A stretch of DNA of 6,342 bases from Candidatus Thorarchaeota archaeon MP11T_1 (GTDB lineage Archaea > Asgardarchaeota > Thorarchaeia > Thorarchaeales > Thorarchaeaceae), in the NCBI GenBank assembly GCA_002825515.1, contig PJET01000229.1:1-6342 (forward strand). The letters run 5' to 3'. The notes under the pieces were generated by a model, which was not told the origin of the DNA, searched no databases, and was given only the letters and a program-made list of their open reading frames with translations. Of this stretch, positions 1-5,696 are shown one piece after another. The stretch's first letter is position 1, and every line of letters begins with the position of its first letter. A program made the translations under genes and the position numbers.

Positions 1-50
1 GTTATTAGTAATGCCAGCCACCAACGTAGTCGATAGAAGTGCTTGTACAC
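1..50 (-). CDS. 5' fragment of an unidentified gene, leaving the window on the left
   Basis: A minus-strand GTG at 48-50 opens a frame with no stop to the window edge, giving MYKHFYRLRWWLALLI. The call rests mainly on context. The leader upstream (51-111) is a diverged copy of the leader of the STAND NTPase gene, and the first five residues VYKHF match VYKRF at the start of that gene; similarity then ends. The run LRWWLALLI is hydrophobic and could begin a membrane segment, but 16 codons do not allow a family call. The ribosome-binding site is weaker than in the STAND gene (GAAGTTA in place of GAGGTGA). It could instead be a decayed remnant of a duplication. Confidence 0.35.
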   Translation of the reverse strand, partial: MYKHFYRLRWWLALLI

Positions 51-111
51 ACTCCTAACTTCTCACACGCAATGACCATCATAAACAGAAGTTTTAGATA
101 AGCTAGTCGGT
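43..111 (-). repeat. Direct repeat copy 1: duplicated promoter/leader, distal to the STAND gene
   Basis: This is the first of two same-orientation copies of a promoter-leader block; the other is at 3151-3220. Two conserved blocks frame a diverged middle. Positions 96-111 are identical over 16 bp to 3205-3220, and 43-62 match 3151-3170 at 18 of 20 positions, including a perfect 14-bp run. The spacing between blocks is 33 nt here and 34 nt in the other copy. A short ACGCA is also shared in the middle. The copy begins 8 nt past the STAND stop codon, so it serves as the upstream region of the next minus-strand gene. Confidence 0.8.
96..111 (-). promoter_or_regulatory. Probable promoter of the left-edge gene (BRE/TATA-like)
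   Basis: Read on the minus strand this is ACCGACTAGCTTATCT, preceded by an A-rich run. It ends 45 nt before the GTG at 50. It is identical to the element before the STAND gene and shares GAC-N3-CTTATCT with the element before the TPR-longin gene. An archaeal TATA-like box (CTTATCT) with an upstream TFB element would place transcription start roughly 25 nt downstream. The box departs from the usual TTTATATA-like consensus, so the assignment rests on recurrence and spacing. Confidence 0.5.
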
Positions 112-119
112 TTTTATCA

Positions 120-3100
120 CTAGAGGTCAAGAAGTACTTCCTCACTCTCTTCTGGAGTTTCAATTGCGAATCTGTCTTTGAAGACCCGTGAGTCTTTCCT
201 CATCAACACATCCTTGATTTTAGCTACTTCACATGCAGTTTTCTTAGCATCTTCTTTGTTTCCAGACTGATTTTGTACTATGCTCAAATTTGTAAGCACA
301 GTTGCCAAGCTTGGTAGGAACATATCTTCAGTTGTTTCAGTTAATTTCCTCACCAGCTTAAGCGAATCTTTTTGATATTTCAAGCTCTTGGGCAGCTCTT
401 TTTTGTAGAGATAAAAAACACTAAGATTGTTCAAAGTCCAAGCTAGGTGTTTGTCGAACATATCTGGTGAAATCTCGACCAACTTCTTCCGAATCTCTAG
501 ACTCTCGCTCAGTAACTTTTTGGCTTCCTCCAATCTACCCATCTTTCTAAGAAGAACACCATAGTTATTAAGAACTGAACCAACCCGATTTTGGACTTCG
601 ACATCTTCAGGATTAGTTTTGCACAAATCCCTCGAAATTTCGAGTGACTGAACATAACTCGCTTCTGCTTCCTTCAATTTCTGTGTTTTCTCTAAAACCA
701 ATGCGTAGTTGTTCAGACAATCAGCAACATTAGAACCATGATGTCCTGGAGATGTTTCCATTAAAGATCTGAATATCTTTAGAGAGGTATCATAAGAAGT
801 GATAGCTTCTGAAAATCTGTTCAATTCAGTATTGAGAATGCCTAAATGAGCATGAGCTGAAGCTAGAATATAAGGGTCTTTTTCAGCGGCGTATTCTTCA
901 GCGAGTTGAAGGGCTTTAGTGAACATTCCTTCTGTGTCTTTGTATCTGCATGTTTGCAACATTAGTTTTCCAAATGTTAGAGATGTTTCCGCGATAGTTA
1001 CCCATTCAACTGATGGTTCTTTTTCGTATAGAACCATCGATATATCTAATGATTTTTGCAAAAACACCTCTGCATCATAAGGACGATTGGTTTTCCGAAG
1101 AGCACGACATAGGTGTCCAAAAATCATTGCTCTGAATACAGGATCCAATTGTTGAAAATTAGATGCTTCAACAATTTTCCTTGTTGTCATCTCTGCATCT
1201 AATGGTTTTCCTATTGATATCTGCAAAGCCGCCAAGCTAGATAAAATCAGATTTCCTGCAGAATGTCGATTCCACCAAAAGCCTGACTCTGGAATTTTCT
1301 TGCTAAAGTCGTACGACTCCTGCAACATTTTCTCTGCTTCCCTTAGTCGATTTGTATTCAATAGAAACATACCGTAATTCCAACGAACTCCCCAAGCCCC
1401 AAGAGTTCGCGGTAGCTCCAGTCTTGGATCTAGTAGATCTGATTCTTCTAGTAAGTCATTAAAGGTAAAGAGACTTTCTTTGAAAAACTCATCCGCCTCT
1501 TGCCATCTTCCTAATCTTACATAGAGCTGTGCTAGGTGATATAAGATTCTACCCACATAAAGCAAGTAATTACCTGATTGGTTGTTGGCAAGCTCTCGCG
1601 CAGCAGCAAGAGCCTCTGACAGCATGGGCTCACACTCAGCAAACCTTCCAAGATGAAACAAGCAATATCCTCGCCAGTCTTGAATTGCCAAGGTTCCTTC
1701 ATTCGTGTCTATCTTAAGTATCTCAAGCATCTCAATGAAATCTGTAACAGTTGCACTTGCTCCTGTTCCTATTTGGACCTGGAACTCAAGAGCAATTTTA
1801 TCAATCGCATTTCGAGGGCTTGCTCTTGCTAGAGAAGAGATAGCTAAACCTAGCAGAATCATATCAGATCTGTCCTTTGAAGCCTTCTCCAATCTGGCTG
1901 CGACTTCCTCACTCAGTACCTTAAGTCGGTCACTGAGTTCTGCAATGACCAACTCCTCAGCCAGGTCATGCAGAACATAGGTTTCATCTCCTATATTTCT
2001 GACAAAGCTAAGTCGAGTCAATCTGTCCCATTGTTCAGCTTTCATATCCGGTGCGATAATGTTCATTACACGTCTGTTGACGAATGGTAAAAGTCCTACG
2101 CGATCAATGAAAGGTGTCAAATCATGCGCCTCATTGAAAAGACGACGCCAAGTTCTGATTCGGACCTCCTCGAGTGTGTCTGCACCAAGATCTTCAATAT
2201 CTTCGAATGAGATATTTCCTGTATCAATCAAGTCACAGATGGCACCAATCACAAATGGATTTCCACCACTAACACTCACTATTTTTCCTTGAAGCTTCGA
2301 ATCAGATATTTTTCTTAGCCTCAGTAACTCATTGCTGCTCTCTTCATCTAATTCCAATAGCTCAGTTTCTTCAATCTGATCTTTCATCTTTTCAATTACT
2401 GCTCGTCTGCTAGCTATCACTCCTACAGAATTAGATAGTGAGCAAAGAAAGACACTCCAGAGTTTAGCTTCTGTGATCTGCTTTCCACCATATCTCCACT
2501 TTGTTTTCTCATTGTCAACATATTCAAAGCTGTCCATTAGAAAGAGGATGGGAACCTCAATATTGCTTCTGACATTGATATCTTCGAGCAATGCATCGAG
2601 ATACAGGAACTCTGCATGGTGAGGCTCTTTCCACAGAATCTCGAGAAGTCTTTCAATATGATTCTTTCCTAATCTTTCCTGCAACCATTTTCCAACTGTA
2701 CTAAACTTGCCTTTCAATTTCGGAGTCACTTGAGCACTAACAGCTGAGATTGCATTGCCAATAATGGTTAAAGTGCCAATGAAAGGAATTGCCATGAACA
2801 CGTCCTTGGCCCATTGGCGACCTGCTTCCTGAACAGGCTCAACTCCCTCAACAAACCGTTGTCTAATCTGCCAGAGGACATCAAAACGTTGGAGTTTCAC
2901 ACCTAGGAGCGATATTCCTTTAGCTATCATATTTAGTCTGTCGTAGAACTCCGAATGTTGCTCGCAGTCCACTCGGACTGTTGTTTGAATCGTACTTGTC
3001 CAATGGTCAAGTAATGATGATTTACCAATCCCACCAATTCCTTTGAGGTGTAGTACGACGCTTTTATCCCGACATCGTTTGAGAGCTTGGCTCATCCATT

Positions 3101-3158
3101 CGAGATACTCCTCGCGATTAACAAAGATCCGTTCAGATGGCTCAAAGCGTTTGTACAC
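120..3158 (-). CDS. STAND-class P-loop NTPase with C-terminal TPR array
   Basis: A protein of 1012 residues, probably a cytosolic signalling switch of the STAND (AP-ATPase/NB-ARC-like) class. The sequence shows Walker A GIGGIGKSS (residues 40-48, K46), Walker B ILFLMDSFE (D209, E212), a sensor-like ASRR (249-252), the GNP motif (299-301), and VLHDLAEEL with an MHD-like H397-D398 at the end of a winged-helix region. From about residue 495 to 985 lie many TPR-like helical pairs; the last four recur every 46-48 residues. STAND proteins normally hold ADP, exchange it on ligand binding by the repeats, then oligomerise. Only about 25 residues precede the NTPase domain, so no effector domain is fused. 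A hydrophobic segment (120-143) lies between Walker A and B. Start: GTG at 3158 has GAGGTGA 5 nt upstream; GTG at 3167 is in frame but lies inside that site. Stop is TAG. The ligand is unknown; regulation or anti-phage defence are both possible. Confidence 0.88.
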   Translation of the reverse strand: MYKRFEPSERIFVNREEYLEWMSQALKRCRDKSVVLHLKGIGGIGKSSLLDHWTSTIQTTVRVDCEQHSEFYDRLNMIAKGISLLGVKLQRFDVLWQIRQRFVEGVEPVQEAGRQWAKDVFMAIPFIGTLTIIGNAISAVSAQVTPKLKGKFSTVGKWLQERLGKNHIERLLEILWKEPHHAEFLYLDALLEDINVRSNIEVPILFLMDSFEYVDNEKTKWRYGGKQITEAKLWSVFLCSLSNSVGVIASRRAVIEKMKDQIEETELLELDEESSNELLRLRKISDSKLQGKIVSVSGGNPFVIGAICDLIDTGNISFEDIEDLGADTLEEVRIRTWRRLFNEAHDLTPFIDRVGLLPFVNRRVMNIIAPDMKAEQWDRLTRLSFVRNIGDETYVLHDLAEELVIAELSDRLKVLSEEVAARLEKASKDRSDMILLGLAISSLARASPRNAIDKIALEFQVQIGTGASATVTDFIEMLEILKIDTNEGTLAIQDWRGYCLFHLGRFAECEPMLSEALAAARELANNQSGNYLLYVGRILYHLAQLYVRLGRWQEADEFFKESLFTFNDLLEESDLLDPRLELPRTLGAWGVRWNYGMFLLNTNRLREAEKMLQESYDFSKKIPESGFWWNRHSAGNLILSSLAALQISIGKPLDAEMTTRKIVEASNFQQLDPVFRAMIFGHLCRALRKTNRPYDAEVFLQKSLDISMVLYEKEPSVEWVTIAETSLTFGKLMLQTCRYKDTEGMFTKALQLAEEYAAEKDPYILASAHAHLGILNTELNRFSEAITSYDTSLKIFRSLMETSPGHHGSNVADCLNNYALVLEKTQKLKEAEASYVQSLEISRDLCKTNPEDVEVQNRVGSVLNNYGVLLRKMGRLEEAKKLLSESLEIRKKLVEISPDMFDKHLAWTLNNLSVFYLYKKELPKSLKYQKDSLKLVRKLTETTEDMFLPSLATVLTNLSIVQNQSGNKEDAKKTACEVAKIKDVLMRKDSRVFKDRFAIETPEESEEVLLDL

Positions 3159-3163
3159 ACTCC

Positions 3164-3170
3164 TCACCTC
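3164..3170 (-). promoter_or_regulatory. Ribosome-binding site that decides the STAND start
   Basis: GAGGTGA on the minus strand is a seven-base match to the archaeal Shine-Dalgarno consensus (GGAGGTGAT), 5 nt before the GTG at 3158. The alternative GTG at 3167 overlaps this site and has no purine-rich motif before it, so the shorter protein is preferred. Confidence 0.65.
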
Positions 3171-3204
3171 GCAAAACGCACTTGAGTCTTTTAGCGGAGA
3201 GCAC

Positions 3205-3220
3205 AGATAAGCTAGTCGGT
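3205..3220 (-). promoter_or_regulatory. Probable promoter of the STAND gene
   Basis: ACCGACTAGCTTATCT on the minus strand ends 46 nt before the GTG at 3158 and is identical to the element at 96-111. CTTATCT would be the TATA-like box and GACTAG the TFB-contact region. The predicted leader is short, about 20-25 nt, and carries the ribosome-binding site. Evidence is recurrence at matching distances from three gene starts. Confidence 0.55.
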
Positions 3221-3269
3221 CGATTTTACATGTCAGAAATCCTACATCTGTTATTGAAACAAATCGGAC

Positions 3270-3284
3270 ATTCGTTACACGAAT
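3270..3284. promoter_or_regulatory. Inverted repeat in the divergent intergenic region, candidate operator
   Basis: ATTCGT-TAC-ACGAAT is a perfect inverted repeat with 6-bp arms and a 3-nt spacer. It lies just before the T/A-rich putative TATA region of the permease gene (3287-3300), where a dimeric regulator could affect TFB/TBP binding. A 6-bp repeat can arise by chance, so position is the main argument. Confidence 0.35.
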
Positions 3285-3291
3285 TGATAAA

Positions 3292-3299
3292 TTTTTAAA
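3292..3299 (+). promoter_or_regulatory. Probable TATA box of the permease gene
   Basis: TTTTTAAA, within GATAAATTTTTAAAG, ends 54 nt before the ATG at 3354. This resembles the promoter-to-start distance of the other genes here (45-49 nt) and implies a leader of about 30 nt. A second candidate, CTATATAG at 3308-3315, would give a leader of only about 15 nt. The GAC-N3-CTTATCT element of the other genes is absent. Confidence 0.45.
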
Positions 3300-3301
3300 G
3301 A

Positions 3302-3319
3302 ATCACGCTATATAGTGAT
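3302..3319. promoter_or_regulatory. Imperfect palindrome around a TATA-like core, possible operator or alternative promoter
   Basis: The sequence reads ATCA-CG-CTATATAG-TGAT: the 8-bp palindrome CTATATAG flanked by ATCA and TGAT, with two extra bases on the left. It sits between the putative TATA box and the permease ribosome-binding site. It could be a repressor site over the transcription start or an alternative TATA box. Confidence 0.3.
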
Positions 3320-3339
3320 GCTAGGTATTTCGTTTCATT

Positions 3340-3345
3340 GGGGAG
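3340..3345 (+). promoter_or_regulatory. Ribosome-binding site that decides the permease start
   Basis: GGGGAG lies 8 nt before the ATG at 3354. The in-frame upstream GTG at 3315 has no such motif, and 3354 gives the expected N-terminus: a few basic residues followed by a membrane helix. Confidence 0.7.
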
Positions 3346-3353
3346 ATGCAGTA

Positions 3354-4415
3354 ATGGGTCTTCGACAGTATGTGATACGAAGATGCGTCTACATGTTTAT
3401 GCTGATAATAGCTGTGGTCTGCTTCAACTTCTTCTTATTTCGACTTCCAACATTTCTGTTTGGGGCTAATCCCATCAGTCTGATGCTAAGCGATGAGCTT
3501 CGTCGGAACCTGACTCAAGACCTGTTAGAGCAGATGTATGCCAACTTCGGACTTGTAATGAATCCTGACATTTTTGATTGGATCTACATGTTCTGGCGTT
3601 ACATCGTCAGCATGTTCACTGGCAACTTCGGAGTTTCATTTCTAACCAAGCGCCCAGTGATGGAAAGTATCGTTGAGCGTCTTCCCAACACACTCTTGCT
3701 GATGGGCAGCGCTTCTATGGTTTCTATTCTCATGGGCATGTGGACAGGTATCAGAGTCGCATCAGATCCTGGTTCAAAGAAAGACATTGGAGCAATTACC
3801 ATGACCTTGTTCTTCTACTCATTGCCTTACTTCTGGATAGGAATGGTATTTCTCATGTTCTTTGGCTACATGCTACCTTTATGGACTGAAGCAACATTTG
3901 GTGTTGCTATTGGATTACCTCAATTTGGTACAATCAGCTATGAGGTCTGGGAAGTTGCTAGGGTACATCCTCTTGGAGCATTAATGGTTGCTGGTGATAT
4001 TCTGTTCCATCTTATTCTTCCAATGATGACTTTAGCGATTGGAGCTTTTGGATATTGGTTTCTCTACATGCGTAACAATCTTGTAACTGTCCTGACCGAG
4101 GACTATATTCTGACAGCCCGTGCAAAGGGATTGGACGAAAATCAAGTACTATACAAACATGGATTGAAGAATGCTATGCTGCCAATGGTTACTGCCATCG
4201 CATTAACTCTGAGTGGTCTAATAACTGGAACTGTCTTGATAGAAACTGTCTTTTCATGGCGTGGTCTTGGTCGATATATCTTTGATAGCCTGATCGCGCT
4301 AGACTTTCCAGTTGTTCAGGCAATATTCTTGATAATTGCCATAGTAACAATTCTAGCGAATTTTGTTGCAGACATGCTCTATGGTGTACTAGATCCTCGG
4401 ATTAAATATGGATAG
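3354..4415 (+). CDS. DppB/OppB-family ABC transporter permease
   Basis: A 353-residue inner-membrane permease of the peptide/nickel importer type (binding-protein-dependent transport family 1). It opens MGLRQYVIRR and then a first membrane helix (about 11-30), as in DppB. Further helices are near 112-134, 148-172, 206-237, 277-300 and 318-342. The EAA coupling loop, EDYILTARAKGL then KHGLKNA (249-274), is clear and would dock on an ATPase subunit. The C-terminus YGVLDPRIKYG is typical of the family. It is somewhat longer than the usual 305-340 residues, with extra sequence before helix 4 (about 175-205). Such permeases work as heterodimers with DppC plus two ATPases and a binding protein; none is encoded beside it. 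Both flanking genes are unrelated, so partners must lie elsewhere. Substrate cannot be told from this subunit, and peptides or other small solutes are possible. Confidence 0.93.
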   Translation: MGLRQYVIRRCVYMFMLIIAVVCFNFFLFRLPTFLFGANPISLMLSDELRRNLTQDLLEQMYANFGLVMNPDIFDWIYMFWRYIVSMFTGNFGVSFLTKRPVMESIVERLPNTLLLMGSASMVSILMGMWTGIRVASDPGSKKDIGAITMTLFFYSLPYFWIGMVFLMFFGYMLPLWTEATFGVAIGLPQFGTISYEVWEVARVHPLGALMVAGDILFHLILPMMTLAIGAFGYWFLYMRNNLVTVLTEDYILTARAKGLDENQVLYKHGLKNAMLPMVTAIALTLSGLITGTVLIETVFSWRGLGRYIFDSLIALDFPVVQAIFLIIAIVTILANFVADMLYGVLDPRIKYG

Positions 4416-4442
4416 ATTCACAAGTTTAGCATAGAATTATCG

Positions 4443-4493
4443 AAACCTTATACTAAATGAATAGTGGGTCATTTATAGTAGATTCATAGGTTT
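4443..4493 (+). terminator. Imperfect hairpin downstream of the permease, possible terminator or processing site
   Basis: TACTAAATGA (4451-4460) pairs with TCATTTATAGTA (4469-4480) around an 8-nt loop, with a 2-nt bulge. An outer AAACCT (4443-4448) pairs with AGGTTT (4488-4493). It begins 27 nt after the permease stop and is followed by short T runs (4491-4494, 4510-4513). Archaeal termination relies mainly on U tracts, and these are weak, so the role is uncertain. Confidence 0.3.
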
Positions 4494-4585
4494 TAGATAA
4501 TATTGGTCGTTTTGATTCAGAAATCCAATAGTTAAAAGGTAAACTTACTATTCAATATATGCAAATCAATCTGGAATAACTTTTT

Positions 4586-4598
4586 GACATACTTATCT
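4586..4598 (+). promoter_or_regulatory. Probable promoter of the TPR-longin gene
   Basis: GACATACTTATCT matches GACTAGCTTATCT of the STAND and left-edge genes at 10 of 13 positions, all mismatches being in the 3-nt spacer. It ends 49 nt before the ATG at 4648, close to the 45-46 nt seen for the other two. This supports both its role as promoter and the choice of 4648 as start. Confidence 0.5.
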
Positions 4599-4647
4599 GT
4601 ACAAACATGTAGTAGGAGTATCATAATTACATGGAGTGAAGAAGCTC

Positions 4648-5682
4648 ATGACTGAAGAAACCCGCAGTTCTCTTTTCGAGAAAAGTGAAGGTGAAAAAGC
4701 CTTCGATGCAGGGAATGTCATCATGAGTTATACGAGGGGAGTCCTGCTTCATCAGAGGATGAATCTCGATGATGCAATCAAACTTCTTGAAAACGCACTT
4801 AATTTGGCTGTTGATGGTGATCTGTTTGACTATGTCATAAAGTCACAAGTTCAACTTGCATCGGTTCATTTGAAAAGGTATCAAATTCACGGAGACGAGA
4901 ATGACTACAAAGCTGCTTTGAACTACTCTGAGAATCTTGCTCAGATTGCAGAAGAACAAAATCTCGGTCCTGGCATGGTTGAAGCATTACTTCTCAGAGC
5001 AATCCTCAAACGAACGGCAAAAGATATGGTTGGCGCTAGGCATGATTTATTGAGAGCAAAAGCATTGGCTCTCGAGAACAAGCTCTCAAGTGTTGTAAAA
5101 GTAATCAATCGAGAGATAGAAGAGGTTCAGAGTAGAGACAAACCCAATCTTGAATGGAAGATGGATGATTCCGATGAGGTTGACATAGAAGAAAGCTTGG
5201 AAGAGATTCCAGGAGTTTTCGCCAGGCTCATGGATATGGAACTCTCACGAAATCCAATTGTAGTTCCAGTAAAGCTTTATCGACTTGTTGTGATGAAACC
5301 AAAGGATGGCTTGCCAGTTTATACTTACGACTTCAATGATGAATTATTGGAATCCAACATTCTAGTATATGGGTTATTGTCAGCTGTTACATCAGTTGGA
5401 TTGGAGATTTTTCCAGATGCTGGCAGGATCAGATCTCTCGCCCATGAGGGAAAAACAATCATTATGGAACATGAAGGAGAATACATGGGTGCTTTGATAG
5501 CTGAAAAGGAAAACTTCAGAGCGCGGATTTCACTAAGCAATTTCCTCAAAGGATTCGTTGAGATTTGTCCGCCTGAACAATGGCGTGGAGAGGTTCTAAA
5601 TCATAAAGATCGGCAGGAGGCTGACTTTCTCCTTGCAAAGACTTTTCGAGACTTAGCAGTAACAGAACCTGAAGTCAAATAG
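4648..5682 (+). CDS. TPR protein with C-terminal longin/roadblock-like domain
   Basis: A 344-residue soluble protein, not matched to a named gene. Residues 20-150 form about three helical pairs of TPR type (for example residues 31-56 and 111-146). An acidic linker (about 158-188, rich in D and E) follows. Residues 208-306 have an alternating pattern: strands LYRLVVMK and LPVYTYDF, a helix ILVYGLLSAVTSVGLEIF, strands around IRSLAHEGKTIIMEHEG and YMGALIAEK, and a helix ISLSNFLKGFVEI. This order fits a longin-like fold, with roadblock as the alternative. In eukaryotes and Asgard archaea such domains act as platforms for small GTPases and in trafficking complexes; a scaffold role is inferred here. 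Start: ATG 4648 is preferred over in-frame GTG 4636 because GGAG (4633-4636) lies before it and its promoter distance matches the other genes. ATG 4631 is out of frame and hits a stop after two codons. The 3' end is 14 nt from the convergent surface-protein gene. Confidence 0.85.
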   Translation: MTEETRSSLFEKSEGEKAFDAGNVIMSYTRGVLLHQRMNLDDAIKLLENALNLAVDGDLFDYVIKSQVQLASVHLKRYQIHGDENDYKAALNYSENLAQIAEEQNLGPGMVEALLLRAILKRTAKDMVGARHDLLRAKALALENKLSSVVKVINREIEEVQSRDKPNLEWKMDDSDEVDIEESLEEIPGVFARLMDMELSRNPIVVPVKLYRLVVMKPKDGLPVYTYDFNDELLESNILVYGLLSAVTSVGLEIFPDAGRIRSLAHEGKTIIMEHEGEYMGALIAEKENFRARISLSNFLKGFVEICPPEQWRGEVLNHKDRQEADFLLAKTFRDLAVTEPEVK

Positions 5683-5696
5683 AATCCACAGCACTA

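Larger units (their letters stand above)
3151..3220 (-). repeat. Direct repeat copy 2: promoter/leader of the STAND gene
   Basis: The second copy of the block at 43-111, covering the promoter element, leader, ribosome-binding site and first codons of the STAND gene. Together the two copies bracket the whole coding region in direct orientation. The middle (3171-3204) has diverged, with conservation kept at the promoter element and at the translation start. That pattern suggests an old duplication with selection on both ends. Confidence 0.8.

Noticed and set aside
1529..2292. Three open frames on the plus strand opposite the STAND gene.
   Set aside because: They are short, serine- and arginine-rich or low-complexity translations antisense to a well-supported 3 kb gene with clear motifs, and have no ribosome-binding site or family resemblance.
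3599..3802. Minus-strand open frame inside the permease gene.
   Set aside because: It is antisense to conserved permease sequence and has no recognisable protein features.
4490..4508. A possible third copy of the minus-strand promoter element (GTTTTAGATAA followed by a GTCG-like end, as at 91-111).
   Set aside because: It matches only loosely in the second half, and the minus-strand sequence that follows has no usable reading frame: the ATG at 4430-4432 meets a stop after four codons. Chance similarity in AT-rich sequence is enough to explain it.
4636..4638. In-frame GTG as start of the TPR-longin gene.
   Set aside because: The ATG at 4648 has GGAG just before it, and its distance to the promoter element matches that of the two other genes; the best motif before the GTG (TAGGAG, 4613-4618) is 17 nt away.
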